DNA of 32,382 nucleotides from an uncultured Gammaproteobacteria bacterium (GTDB taxonomy: Bacteria; Pseudomonadota; Gammaproteobacteria; GCA-002705445; GCA-002716945), in contig CAJWPJ010000012.1 in NCBI GenBank assembly GCA_913045115.1, positions 1 to 32,382 of the forward strand. Reading direction: 5' to 3'. The translations under genes and the position numbers were made by a program. This document shows positions 6,965 through 15,801 of this stretch, piece by piece. The notes beneath the pieces were generated by a model, which was not told the origin of the DNA, did no database searches, and saw only the letters and a program-made list of their open reading frames with translations. Position 1 is the first letter of the stretch; every line of letters starts with the position of its first letter.

Positions 6965-8434
6965 ATGAAAAAAACTTTTGTCATTGGTTCGGGCTTCGGT
7001 GGCCTAGCAATTGCTTGTAGACTAAAAGCAATGGGCCACGATGTTACCGTACTTGAAAAGTTAGATAATTTGGGCGGTCGAGCTCGCACACTCTATCATA
7101 ATGAATTTGAATATGATGCAGGCCCTACAGTTATTACTGCACCTTATTTACTTAATGAAATATTCAACCTATTTAATAAAGATTCTCGTGATTACTTTAA
7201 TTTGCTCCGAGTTGATCCTTATTATAGGTTTATATTCAGCGATCAATCTCACTTTGATTATGGCTCTTCTCTTAAGTCTATGCTTAGACAAATTGAGACG
7301 AATTACTCTAAAGATGATTCACTGGGATATCTCAGTCTTCTCAGGCATTCAAAAAGAATTTTTAATACTGCATACTTACAATTAGCTGATTATCCATTTG
7401 AAAATATACAAAGTATGTTTCCTTACATACCTGAATTAATGAGAATCAAGTTTTATAAATCTGTACATAGTTCCGTTAAAACATACTTGAAAAATGACAA
7501 CCTTGTCAAAGCACTCAGCATGCATCCTCTTTTGGTGGGTGGCAATCCCTACACTACTACATCAATCTACTTGTTAATCCAATATTTAGAATGGAAATGG
7601 GGTGTTTATTACGGAGAAGGTGGCACACGCTCAATAGTAAATGGCTTTGAGAGGCTATTTAAAGAGGAAGGAATTGAATATAAAACAAACTGTGAAGTTT
7701 TAAATATTCATCACAAAAATCATCACATAAAAACTATTGAGACAACAAAAGGGGACTTCGATGCAGACATTGTTGTAAGTAATGCTGACCCTTCATTTGT
7801 TTATGAAAATATTCTCAAAATTAAGCCCAAAAAAATATTTAATAAAAAATCGATATTAAAACATTCCATGGGTTTATTTGTCTTTTATTTTTCTACTAAA
7901 AAAATCTATAACGATGTTCAACACCATACTATTATTTTTAATAAAAGGCATAAAGGACTTCTTGATGACATTTTTGATAATAAAGTCTACATTAATGATC
8001 CCAGCCTATATTTACATCGCCCTTTAGCTACTGATAAAAAAAATATACAAAATGACTGTGACTCATTCTATGTACTAGCACCCGTAGCTAATAACCAGAG
8101 TGACATTAATTGGAGTGATAAAGGCAATGAGTTCTGCCAACATGTTATAAGTATTCTAAGTGATACTGTATTGCCAGATCTTAAATCACATATTGTTGAC
8201 CAGTTCTTTGTTACTCCTGATTACTTTGAAACAGAACTAAATTCATATAATGGAAGTGGATTTGGCATACAGCCTATCTTTAGACAATCAGCTTATTTTC
8301 GTTACTCAAATAAATCCCAGGAACTTGATAATCTGTATTTCGTCGGTGCTGGTAGCCATCCAGGAGCAGGAGTTCCAGGCGTATTATCCTCTGCAAAAGT
8401 TACTGAAAAGCTTATACTTAAATATGATGCGTAG
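6965..8434 (+). CDS. crtI: Phytoene desaturase
   Basis: Converts phytoene to lycopene by four desaturations; FAD-dependent, CrtI type. The N-terminus KKTFVIGSGFGGLAIACRL is the FAD dinucleotide fold, followed by EKLDNLGGRAR and DAGPTVI, both typical of CrtI. The middle has GVYYGEGGTRSIVNGFERLFKE-type sequence split here as YYGEGGTRSIVNGF, and the C-terminus FVGAGSHPGAGVPGVLSSAK is the bacterial desaturase signature. Length 489 is normal. The ATG at 6965 has no ribosome site in the usual place; a three-codon frame (ATG at 6957, M-S-E-stop) ends on its start codon. First gene of the retinal operon; its last 11 bases overlap crtB. The usual neighbour crtE is missing. Confidence 0.97.
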   Translation: MKKTFVIGSGFGGLAIACRLKAMGHDVTVLEKLDNLGGRARTLYHNEFEYDAGPTVITAPYLLNEIFNLFNKDSRDYFNLLRVDPYYRFIFSDQSHFDYGSSLKSMLRQIETNYSKDDSLGYLSLLRHSKRIFNTAYLQLADYPFENIQSMFPYIPELMRIKFYKSVHSSVKTYLKNDNLVKALSMHPLLVGGNPYTTTSIYLLIQYLEWKWGVYYGEGGTRSIVNGFERLFKEEGIEYKTNCEVLNIHHKNHHIKTIETTKGDFDADIVVSNADPSFVYENILKIKPKKIFNKKSILKHSMGLFVFYFSTKKIYNDVQHHTIIFNKRHKGLLDDIFDNKVYINDPSLYLHRPLATDKKNIQNDCDSFYVLAPVANNQSDINWSDKGNEFCQHVISILSDTVLPDLKSHIVDQFFVTPDYFETELNSYNGSGFGIQPIFRQSAYFRYSNKSQELDNLYFVGAGSHPGAGVPGVLSSAKVTEKLILKYDA

Positions 8435-9254
8435 ATCATTTGAACATGTGCTTAAATCTAATAGCAAAACATTTTATATTGCATCTAAGCTCCTGCCTAA
8501 ATATATCAGGAATGATGTCTTTAAAGTCTACTCTTTTTGCAGGCTTTATGATGATAATGTTGATCTTGATAGGCAAGATGACACAAACGACCTTGAAGAA
8601 TATATTCTTAAACTAGGAATAGATGGAAGTGTTATCAGAGAATTGAAAAATGGTATTAATTCAGACATAAACCGCTCAGGAATAGATGATATTGATGATT
8701 TACTTAAATATTCATACAAAGTAGCTGGGTGTGTTGGATTGATGATGTGTGATGTGTTGTCTATAAAAGATTCTCTTGCAAGATATTATGCAATTGATCT
8801 TGGCATTGCAATGCAACTAACAAATATTTGCCGAGATGTTTTTATTGATTATAGAGATGGCAGAATATATCTTCCTAGTACTTTGTTAAGCGGAAACGAA
8901 ATATCAACAATGACAGATGATGAAATATTAAAAGTAGTCACCAAGCTAATCAAGCTGGCCGATGAATATTATAATAGCGCACTCAACGGTATAGTTTACA
9001 TACCAATTAGATCTCGATTTTCAATTCTTTACGCACTACGACTCTATCAAGCTATCGGGCATAAAATTCTTCGTCATAAAGACAAATATTTTAAAGAAAA
9101 GATAAACACCACTTTTTTTGAAAAGATATCAGTATTTATTAAAACATCTTTTGAATTTTCTTCCATGTTCTTTAGATTGTCTGCTAAAAGGAAACATAAT
9201 AAAAATCTACATAAGTCATTACATGGATTACCTTACGTCAATGAAGCAGTATGA
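8424..9254 (+). CDS. crtB: Phytoene synthase
   Basis: Joins two geranylgeranyl diphosphates head to head to give phytoene. Both Mg-diphosphate motifs are present: YSFCRLYDDNVD (Asp43, 44, 47) and LGIAMQLTNICRDVFIDYRDGRIYLP (shown in two parts: LGIAMQLTNICRD and the following IDYRDGRIYLP; Asp138 and Asp142). The length of 276 residues is at the short end for CrtB (about 280-310). I start at the ATG at 8424 (or 8427), since upstream sequence in this frame lies inside crtI and does not resemble the family. The overlap of 11 bases with crtI and 14 with crtY suggests coupled translation. Confidence 0.95.
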   Translation: MMRRSFEHVLKSNSKTFYIASKLLPKYIRNDVFKVYSFCRLYDDNVDLDRQDDTNDLEEYILKLGIDGSVIRELKNGINSDINRSGIDDIDDLLKYSYKVAGCVGLMMCDVLSIKDSLARYYAIDLGIAMQLTNICRDVFIDYRDGRIYLPSTLLSGNEISTMTDDEILKVVTKLIKLADEYYNSALNGIVYIPIRSRFSILYALRLYQAIGHKILRHKDKYFKEKINTTFFEKISVFIKTSFEFSSMFFRLSAKRKHNKNLHKSLHGLPYVNEAV

Positions 9255-10362
9255 TGTCGCTATAATAGGAGCCGGTTGCTCTGGGCTAAGTTTAGCCTAC
9301 AGATTAATCGGATCACCGCTTAAGGTATGCGTGTTGGACAACAGTAAAAGGGATAATAGGTATAGGAAAACATGGTCATATTGGAATACCTACGAACATC
9401 CCTTTCAACATCTTCAAGCAAACTCAAATAGCTCACTTGTAGTAAAAAATTCTTCGCAAACAATCCTTGATTGTAGCAACTACAACTATTCGACAATTGA
9501 CTCTTATGATTTTGATAATTTTATTTTCGATGAATTAGAGAAAAGCAAGAATATAGATGTTGTTTTCGAGACGAACATTGAGGACATCCAGCTTTCAGAT
9601 GATGGATACAGTCTAATAATTTCTGATAATGAAACATGCAAGACGGGCTATGTGTTTGATAGTAGGCCTAGCAATTCATTTTCTACTATGAAGCAAATCT
9701 TTAAAGGACTGTTTGTAGAGTTTCACCACCCTCTTAAAGATTTCCAAGCGCATTTAATGGATTTTAGTGACAAGAATCAGTTTCATTTTTTTTATAGTCT
9801 TCCACTAGGCAAAGGTAAGTATTTATTTGAATCAACTTATTACACATCTTTGGAGATGGATAAAGAGTCTATGGCTAGTGAAGTCCATGATTATATTGTT
9901 GAAAAATATGGAGAGGATTACTCGGTTATTCGAGAGGAGTATGGAGAGATACCACTAACTACAAATACAAAACTTAACAATAATAAATCAAATTACATAA
10001 AAATTGGCATACCCGCAGGTTCTACTAGAGCTTCTACTGGCTACACATTTTTAAACATTCAAAAACAAGCAGATGAATATATGAAAATGTTAAATGGAAA
10101 ATCATTCATAGAGCACCCTAAAACCTTTAAGAATAAAATCTTAAGAAAAATGGATAACCTCTTGCTGATGATAATAAAAGATCACCCTACTGAAAGTAAA
10201 AACATTCTTTTTGAAATGTTCAACCGCAACCAAGCCCAGAGGGTAATTAGGTTTCTTTCTGATACGCCTTCACTAATGGACATTATTCTTATCATATGGA
10301 ATATGCCTAAACTACTATTTATTAAATATGCAATTAGATCATTCACAACTCCAAAGATATAG
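9241..10362 (+). CDS. crtY: Lycopene beta-cyclase (CrtY type)
   Basis: Closes both ends of lycopene to beta-carotene. The protein starts MKQYDVAIIGAGCSGLSLAYRL, a dinucleotide-binding fold, followed by KTWSYWN, a close match to the WxxW motif after the FAD domain of CrtY (RTWSFW in others). Later IPLTTNTK and GIPAGSTRASTGYTFLNIQ match the conserved IPMTL and GxxAGxxHPxTGYS region of the family. Length 373 is slightly short. The ATG at 9241 is chosen because sequence upstream in this frame overlaps crtB. Overlaps blh by 35 bases, unusually long. Family confident from fold, motifs and context. Confidence 0.93.
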   Translation: MKQYDVAIIGAGCSGLSLAYRLIGSPLKVCVLDNSKRDNRYRKTWSYWNTYEHPFQHLQANSNSSLVVKNSSQTILDCSNYNYSTIDSYDFDNFIFDELEKSKNIDVVFETNIEDIQLSDDGYSLIISDNETCKTGYVFDSRPSNSFSTMKQIFKGLFVEFHHPLKDFQAHLMDFSDKNQFHFFYSLPLGKGKYLFESTYYTSLEMDKESMASEVHDYIVEKYGEDYSVIREEYGEIPLTTNTKLNNNKSNYIKIGIPAGSTRASTGYTFLNIQKQADEYMKMLNGKSFIEHPKTFKNKILRKMDNLLLMIIKDHPTESKNILFEMFNRNQAQRVIRFLSDTPSLMDIILIIWNMPKLLFIKYAIRSFTTPKI

Positions 10363-11224
10363 CTCATATCAATTAGTACTTCTTGCCAATTTAAGTATTT
10401 TATCCTGGGTGATAATAATTATTTCACCAAATCTATTCAGTATGGACATTCAACTTTTATTGCTTCTCACAACTGTTACAGTAATTGGAATTCCGCATGG
10501 ATATTTTGACTTTCTTGTTGCAAAAAAGCTTTATTCAAATTTAAGTAATTGGCTATTGAAGTTTATTTTAATTTATCTAGCAACATCCCTAGTATATTTA
10601 TACGTTTGGACTGTTTCATCAATATTCGCGTTAATTTTATTTTTACTGATGGCTCTATACCATTTTGCAGTAGAGGAAACTATGAATCTAAAATCGAGTA
10701 ATCATATTTTGATGCTAGCTCTTGGTAGCGTTCCAATACTAACACCTATAATATTTCATACCGATGATGTTTTTAGTTTATTCAGTATTTTATTAAGTAC
10801 CAAATTACATAACCCTGAAATTTCTATATTACATCAATACCTTTATGTTTTAACTGTATCAATAATTGTTTTTACCTATGCTAGGAGTCTAACATTACTG
10901 TATACCTTGCTATTTATAAACTTTATCTTTTTACCACCCTTACTGTCGTTCATATTGTATTTTTGTTTTCATCATTCTCTAAGACATTATCTAGAGGCAC
11001 TCGGCGATCCTAAATTATTTGATAAAAAAATTCCTTTAGCTAGGTATGCGTTACTGTTTTTATTTCTAACTATAGCCTTCACGCTAGGAGCAATTTTCAT
11101 GCTATCTACAGTGGCACAGGTTTCACTCGAGAGCGCGATAATAAAGTACATATTCATCACATTGGCCTGTCTTACACTTCCCCACTTGCTCTTGAACATA
11201 ATTTACGAGAGTAAATTTAGTTAA
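10328..11224 (+). CDS. blh: Beta-carotene 15,15'-dioxygenase, Brp/Blh family
   Basis: Cleaves beta-carotene into two retinals, the chromophore of the proteorhodopsin upstream. An integral membrane protein of 298 residues with about seven to eight helices. Candidate iron ligands match the family pattern: His57 in GIPHGYFDF, His112 in LYHFAVEE, and His216 and His220 in CFHHSLRH; His286 lies in the terminal LPHLLL motif. The start at 10328 lies inside the crtY end (35-base overlap); no later ATG would keep the first helix. It closes the retinal operon, and no terminator hairpin is visible after it. Confidence 0.94.
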   Translation: MQLDHSQLQRYSSYQLVLLANLSILSWVIIIISPNLFSMDIQLLLLLTTVTVIGIPHGYFDFLVAKKLYSNLSNWLLKFILIYLATSLVYLYVWTVSSIFALILFLLMALYHFAVEETMNLKSSNHILMLALGSVPILTPIIFHTDDVFSLFSILLSTKLHNPEISILHQYLYVLTVSIIVFTYARSLTLLYTLLFINFIFLPPLLSFILYFCFHHSLRHYLEALGDPKLFDKKIPLARYALLFLFLTIAFTLGAIFMLSTVAQVSLESAIIKYIFITLACLTLPHLLLNIIYESKFS

Positions 11225-11299
11225 TTAGATTGTTCTAATATTGATTTATATTGATTTTATGAATTAAAGGAAGATACTGAATCAAGGGAGGGGGAGAAA

Positions 11300-11371
11300 A
11301 TGATATTATCTATTTTAGCTTTTATTGTTTTGATGTGGTTGTTTTGTTGTGGTTTCAAGAGCAATAAATAG
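11300..11371 (+). CDS. Putative 23-residue single-helix membrane microprotein
   Basis: Between blh and acs an ATG at 11300 opens a 23-codon frame ending TAG. It is preceded by a very purine-rich ribosome site, GGGAGGGGGAG at 11286-11296, four bases before the ATG. The peptide is one hydrophobic helix (ILSILAFIVLMWLF) followed by CCGFKSNK, a short polar basic end. A strong ribosome site followed by a clean membrane helix argues for translation, either as a microprotein or as a leader peptide upstream of acs. Nothing in sequence identifies a function, and 23 codons is short enough to occur by chance. Confidence 0.45.
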   Translation: MILSILAFIVLMWLFCCGFKSNK

Positions 11372-11397
11372 TAAATGTATGGAAGATTATAAAATAA

Positions 11398-13347
11398 ATG
11401 AGTTCATCTAATATTTACAAATCTAAAGACTGGATTATTGATAAAGCATTCATAAAACAAGATGAATATAGAGAACTTTATAAACAATCTATATCTGATC
11501 CTGATAAATTTTGGTTTGAACAAGGAAAAAGATTAGACTGGATTACTCCATTTACAAAAGTACGCAATTACTCGTATGATAAGAATAATCTCTATGTAAA
11601 GTGGTATGAAGATGGCGAGCTTAATGCTTCGGTCAATTGCCTAGATCGTCACGTCGATAAAAATGGAGACAAGACCGCAATTATTTGGGAGGGAGACGAG
11701 TCTTCAGATTCAAAAAAAATCACCTATCGTGAATTGCTCGCTGAGGTGTGTAAGTTTTCAAATGGCCTCAAATCTATAGGTATTAAAAAGGGAGATAGGG
11801 TTACTATATATATGCCCATGATACCTGAAGCTGCTGTTGCCATGCTTTCATGCACCCGTATCGGAGCTATTCACTCAGTTGTTTTTGGCGGCTTTTCCCC
11901 AGAAGCTCTAGCTGGACGGTTGGAGGATTGTGACTCGAAGTTCATAATTACTGCGGATCAAGGCGTTAGGGGTGGAAAGACAATACCTCTCAAAGAAAAT
12001 GTTGATATAGCAATTTCTAAAATTGATGATTTTAAGAAATGTGTAGTCGTGAAAAGGACTGGTAATAAAGTTAACTGGAACAGCGAAATTGATCATTGGT
12101 ATGATGATTTAATATCATCCTCATCGCCTATATGTGAACCAGAAAAAATGTCTTCTGAAGATCCAATGTTTATTTTGTATACATCTGGCTCAACCGGTAA
12201 ACCCAAAGGCGTGTTGCATACCACTGGGGGATATCTTGTCTACGCATCCATTACACACCAATATATATTCGACTGTCATGACGATGATATCTATTGGTGC
12301 ACAGCGGATGTCGGTTGGGTAACTGGACACTCTTATATTATTTACGGGCCTTTGTGTAATGGATCAACAACAATAATGTTTGAGGGAGTTCCAAATTATC
12401 CAACACCAAGTAGATTTTGGGAGATTGTTGATAAATATAAAGTCAATATATTTTATACTGCACCAACAGTTATACGAGCACTGATGTCAGAGGGTGAGGA
12501 TTATGTTACTAATACATCTAGAAAATCTCTCAGAATTTTAGGCAGCGTAGGTGAGCCTATAAATCCTGAGGCATGGCGCTGGTACTACAATATTGTAGGT
12601 AAAGGTGATTGCCCCATTGTCGATACATGGTGGCAAACTGAAACAGGAGGGATAATGATAACACCACTTGTCGGTGCAATAGATATGAAACCAGGTTCAG
12701 CTACTCTTCCATTTTTTGGGATAGAGCCCGTCTTAGTGGATGACAAAAATAATGAAATTGAAGGTCCAGGAGAAGGAAGTCTGTGCATTAATATGTCATG
12801 GCCGGGCCAAATGAGGACTGTCTATGGCGATCATCAAAGATTTATAGACACATATTTTAAACAATACCCAGGCAGATATTTTTCTGGAGATGGTTGCAGA
12901 CGTGATGAAGACGGTTATTATTGGATAACAGGAAGAGTTGATGATGTTATTAATGTATCAGGACATCGTTTAGGTACTGCCGAGGTTGAGTCTGCACTCG
13001 TGCTTCATAAAGATGTATCAGAAGCCGCTGTTGTTGGTTACCCACATAAGATAAAAGGACAAGGTCTGTATGCATTTATTACACTAAATAAAAATGTTGA
13101 ACCCAGTCATATACTTGAGAAGGAATTGTTGCAATGGGTAAAACAAGAAATTGGCTCTATCGCAAAACCAGATTTTCTACAATTTACATGCGGTCTGCCA
13201 AAAACTCGCTCTGGGAAGATTATGAGAAGAATTTTAAGAAAGATTTCTATAAACGATTATAATAACCTCGGAGATACTTCTACCCTTGCTGATTCTAGTG
13301 TGGTTGAAGATCTCATAACAAATAGGAAGAACTTACAAAATGATTGA
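11398..13347 (+). CDS. acs: Acetyl-CoA synthetase (AMP-forming)
   Basis: Activates acetate to acetyl-CoA through acetyl-AMP. All ANL-family landmarks are visible: [18 protein letters not shown] (P loop), [41 protein letters not shown] with the hinge Asp, [12 protein letters not shown], and the C-terminal [11 protein letters not shown] whose Lys is the site of control by acetylation in Acs. Length 649 is standard (652 in E. coli). The ATG at 11398 has GGAAG about 10 bases upstream. Its last 8 bases overlap the unknown gene at 13340. In a light-using heterotroph it would let acetate feed the TCA cycle or lipid synthesis. Confidence 0.97.
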   Translation: MSSSNIYKSKDWIIDKAFIKQDEYRELYKQSISDPDKFWFEQGKRLDWITPFTKVRNYSYDKNNLYVKWYEDGELNASVNCLDRHVDKNGDKTAIIWEGDESSDSKKITYRELLAEVCKFSNGLKSIGIKKGDRVTIYMPMIPEAAVAMLSCTRIGAIHSVVFGGFSPEALAGRLEDCDSKFIITADQGVRGGKTIPLKENVDIAISKIDDFKKCVVVKRTGNKVNWNSEIDHWYDDLISSSSPICEPEKMSSEDPMFILYTSGSTGKPKGVLHTTGGYLVYASITHQYIFDCHDDDIYWCTADVGWVTGHSYIIYGPLCNGSTTIMFEGVPNYPTPSRFWEIVDKYKVNIFYTAPTVIRALMSEGEDYVTNTSRKSLRILGSVGEPINPEAWRWYYNIVGKGDCPIVDTWWQTETGGIMITPLVGAIDMKPGSATLPFFGIEPVLVDDKNNEIEGPGEGSLCINMSWPGQMRTVYGDHQRFIDTYFKQYPGRYFSGDGCRRDEDGYYWITGRVDDVINVSGHRLGTAEVESALVLHKDVSEAAVVGYPHKIKGQGLYAFITLNKNVEPSHILEKELLQWVKQEIGSIAKPDFLQFTCGLPKTRSGKIMRRILRKISINDYNNLGDTSTLADSSVVEDLITNRKNLQND

Positions 13348-13726
13348 TATAGTTAAAAAACGTGTAATTGATTGGGATAATCAACTAAGAAAAGAAAAAC
13401 ATTTCAATGAAAAATTTGGAACCAACTTGTCACAAAGTAGTGTAAAAGAGCTAACAGGTTCTTTTAGGAGATTAACTGAAAAAAGTAAATCAAAAATTGG
13501 TGACGGAACTTTACAACAATGTGAGGAATTCTATCTTTCTTTAGATTTAATGAAACAAAATCAATATACACACATATGTAAAAACCGAAGTGCTGCTTTT
13601 TATAAAATTGGAGATGAACCAGATTCTGATAAAGAGAATTCAGAAAACCAAAAACTTTTTTCTGAATGGGATGACAAGCTCAATGATTTTAAAGCTCAAA
13701 ATGGGTGGGATAAGTTTAATAAATAA
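13340..13726 (+). CDS. Hypothetical protein, 128 residues
   Basis: A soluble, highly charged protein (Lys, Asp, Glu, Asn-rich), mostly helical in appearance, with repeats of a Trp-Asp motif: [12 protein letters not shown] near the start, [11 protein letters not shown] and NGWDKFNK near the end. The single Cys pair positions (about 60 and 79) do not form a known motif. No signal peptide or membrane segment. I do not recognise the family. Its ATG lies within the acs end (8-base overlap), and its stop is five bases before the SRAP gene, so the three are probably one operon. It uses the same AT-rich codons as its neighbours. Confidence 0.75.
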   Translation: MIDIVKKRVIDWDNQLRKEKHFNEKFGTNLSQSSVKELTGSFRRLTEKSKSKIGDGTLQQCEEFYLSLDLMKQNQYTHICKNRSAAFYKIGDEPDSDKENSENQKLFSEWDDKLNDFKAQNGWDKFNK

Positions 13727-13731
13727 AGCAC

Positions 13732-14310
13732 ATGTGTGGCAGATATACTCTCACGAATAAAAACGATATCAAGAGAAAGTTTAATGTTGATATTGAGCCA
13801 AACTTCAATATTTGCCCTACATCAAAAGTCCTTGTATACACAAATCATCCTCAGTGGATGGAATGGAATTATTCGCCTCGTTGGGCAAAAAAGCCTATGA
13901 ATCTTATAAATGCAAGATATGAGACTATCGATGAAAAGCCATCTTTTAAACATATGAAACGTTGTGTTTTTATCATGGATGGATGGTATGAGTGGAAGAG
14001 ATATTTTAATTGGAACAAAAGAGAGAATGTAAAAGACCCTTATTATCATCATATGAACAGTGAGATTATTTATGTTGCTGGTTTATATGATGAAAGTAAA
14101 TGTGTATGTGTTACAAAAAAATCAGTATTACCAATATCCGAGATACATAATCGTCAGCCATTATTAATAGAGGAATCACAAATAGACAAATGGACGAGGG
14201 GAGATTTTATATTGAAGGATTTCTTATCTAAAGATATTCAAATTCATAAAGTATCAACTCACGTTAATTCTCCAAAGAATAATGATGCAAGCTGTATAAA
14301 ACCTATATAG
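13732..14310 (+). CDS. SRAP-domain protein (YedK/HMCES type, abasic-site DNA crosslinker)
   Basis: Proteins of this family bind single-stranded DNA and form a covalent thiazolidine link from Cys2 to abasic sites, shielding them during replication. The start MCGRYTL leaves Cys2 N-terminal after Met removal. Other signature residues are NFNICPTS (the rYNiaPt motif), INARYETIDEKPSF (the Asn of NARaET), MDGWYEWKR (catalytic Glu) and EIHNRQPLLI (His of the HxRMP motif). At 192 residues it is slightly short (222 in E. coli YedK). It follows the 128-residue unknown by five bases and converges on a small membrane gene with an 8-base overlap. No LexA box is seen upstream. Confidence 0.95.
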   Translation: MCGRYTLTNKNDIKRKFNVDIEPNFNICPTSKVLVYTNHPQWMEWNYSPRWAKKPMNLINARYETIDEKPSFKHMKRCVFIMDGWYEWKRYFNWNKRENVKDPYYHHMNSEIIYVAGLYDESKCVCVTKKSVLPISEIHNRQPLLIEESQIDKWTRGDFILKDFLSKDIQIHKVSTHVNSPKNNDASCIKPI

Positions 14311-14440
14311 AAAGAGTGTTCAAAAATTTAGAAAAGAAAAATAAAATTATTGATGCAATAACATCGTATAGCGGCGAGGCTGCAGGATAACCGTAATTCC
14401 ATAGAATTATCAATAATACCCAGATTAGAAATACTAGCAT
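14303..14440 (-). CDS. 45-residue membrane protein downstream of the SHOCT gene
   Basis: On the minus strand the ATG at 14440 follows directly on the TAA of the SHOCT-protein gene (TAA ATG), and the frame ends TAG at 14303. The peptide is two hydrophobic helices, LVFLIWVLLIILW and YDVIASIILFFFSKF, joined by a short turn NYGYPAASPL with Pro and Gly: a clean helical hairpin. The turn with its YGYP and an acidic residue before helix 2 looks conserved in style rather than random. No named family comes to mind. The directly abutting start suggests coupled translation with the SHOCT gene. The convergent SRAP gene overlaps its end by 8 bases. Confidence 0.65.
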   Translation of the reverse strand: MLVFLIWVLLIILWNYGYPAASPLYDVIASIILFFFSKFLNTLSI

Positions 14441-14758
14441 TTATTCAATCTTGTTAAGTAATATTGCTTTTTTATCGTTAAATTCTTCTTCAGTAATAAT
14501 GCCACGATCCTTCATATCAGCTAATTTTTCAATTTGAGATAATATTTGATCGTTACCTTCATTAGCACTTTGGTTAGCTCCATTTGATTCCATAATGTCT
14601 AACTCATTATTGAAAAGCTTGTAGAAGAAGGTCTCTTTTTTATTTTCTTCGGACTGTTTTGTGTGACCAATCTTGTTGTGAGGACCAGGTCTGGCCTTTT
14701 CATCAGCAAGCGATTGGAAAGAGAAAAAAGCCAGAGTTATAAATAAAAAAATTCTCAC
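14441..14758 (-). CDS. Exported protein with C-terminal SHOCT domain
   Basis: 105 residues. An N-terminal signal peptide (MRIFLFITLAFFSFQSLA, cleavage likely before DEK) is followed by a charged linker and a C-terminal SHOCT motif of about 30 residues: ILSQIEKLADMKDRGIITEEEF with a final ILLNKI. SHOCT is a short helical oligomerisation motif with no catalytic role. It probably sits in the periplasm. The 45-residue membrane protein starts immediately after its stop codon, so they may work as a pair. Upstream, the hydrolase gene ends 30 bases away on the same strand. Confidence 0.8.
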   Translation of the reverse strand: MRIFLFITLAFFSFQSLADEKARPGPHNKIGHTKQSEENKKETFFYKLFNNELDIMESNGANQSANEGNDQILSQIEKLADMKDRGIITEEEFNDKKAILLNKIE

Positions 14759-14788
14759 AGCTATATTATAAACTTATCTTGAACAAAA

Positions 14789-15796
14789 TCATTCGCCGGA
14801 TAGAGTTTTTATAAAAAATTCTTTAACTTTTTTGAGTGTAATCTTCGTAGCCTCTGAATTATATTTAACTGTAACTCCCTTTTTTGAGCACTTATTTAAA
14901 AAATACTCACTAAGTTCAGGCGTATTTATAATAGTTCCATTCATATTTTGAATTTCGCCTTTTGTATTTATTGTTAAAGTGCAATCCATGTTCATTATCA
15001 TTAAATTTGGTAATTTTTCGAAGGTTAAGCCAAAATATAAAAACGGGTTATCAAAACCATGACGGGCATTATCAATCGAGACAAATTCTAGTTTGTTATC
15101 ATTTCTAAAAAACTTTGAATATAAATTCCTGCACGCAGCCTCCGGCGTTAAATCGTCATCAGCGCCAGTAATCATCAACAATGGAGTTTCAGTTTCTGAT
15201 TCACCAGGAAATGTAAATCCACAGTATGGATATATTGCAACAGCAGATTGAAACCTATGATTCATTGGCAAAAGCTCATTAACAAATTTAAAATGCGACA
15301 GAATTGGACCAACTCCGCCTTGCGACCAACCCAGATAACCCACATTTTTAATTTTCGAATTAGATTTTAGTATGTTTAAGGCAGCGTATGCATCATTCAT
15401 AAAGGTTATTCCAGATACCTTTGAGAATGTTTTGTCATATTTAATTCTCCTTGCCGAATAATGATCAATTTGAAATACGACGTAACCATTTCTTGTCAGA
15501 AGATCAATATATTTGTCATGATAACTTCTTTTACCACCTGAGCCATGAGTCATTACCACTGCGTTGTAACTATCTTTTTTTACTTCTGGTAAAAATACTT
15601 CACCATTTATGGTAATTTTTTTCTTGCTTGAGTAATTTAAATCATAGCTATCAATTGATTCAAAACAAATTAGTCTATCTGATTGAATATTTATTGAATT
15701 CTTCGGATTTACGCCTTCACATGGATTGTCAATTGGTCTTGAGCAAGATGTTACCAGCACTGCACTAAGTATCCATATAGCGACTCTGATGTGCAT
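14789..15796 (-). CDS. Alpha/beta-hydrolase lipoprotein (dienelactone hydrolase-like)
   Basis: 335 residues with a lipobox: MHIRVAIWILSAVLVTSC, so Cys18 is the likely lipid-modified residue. The mature protein shows the alpha/beta-hydrolase fold: VVMTHGSGGKR (oxyanion HG motif), YLGWSQGGVGP (nucleophile Ser158 in GxSxG), LLMITGADDDLTP (acid, Asp213-215) and ARHGFDNP (His246). The arrangement matches the dienelactone hydrolase family, though the family covers many esterases and the substrate is unknown. The Cys-rich spacing (Cys26, Cys44, Cys192, Cys222) may give disulfides in the periplasm. It starts five bases downstream of the ctpA stop, so the two share an operon. Confidence 0.85.
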   Translation of the reverse strand: MHIRVAIWILSAVLVTSCSRPIDNPCEGVNPKNSINIQSDRLICFESIDSYDLNYSSKKKITINGEVFLPEVKKDSYNAVVMTHGSGGKRSYHDKYIDLLTRNGYVVFQIDHYSARRIKYDKTFSKVSGITFMNDAYAALNILKSNSKIKNVGYLGWSQGGVGPILSHFKFVNELLPMNHRFQSAVAIYPYCGFTFPGESETETPLLMITGADDDLTPEAACRNLYSKFFRNDNKLEFVSIDNARHGFDNPFLYFGLTFEKLPNLMIMNMDCTLTINTKGEIQNMNGTIINTPELSEYFLNKCSKKGVTVKYNSEATKITLKKVKEFFIKTLSGE

Positions 15797-15801
15797 GAAT
15801 G

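Noticed and set aside
8250-8423. Longer crtB reading from 8250, and longer crtY from 9118
   Set aside because: These extensions fall inside the upstream gene and have no resemblance to CrtB or CrtY.
11225-11299. Terminator or promoter after blh
   Set aside because: No stable stem and no -35/-10 pair with acceptable spacing could be found in this AT-rich stretch.
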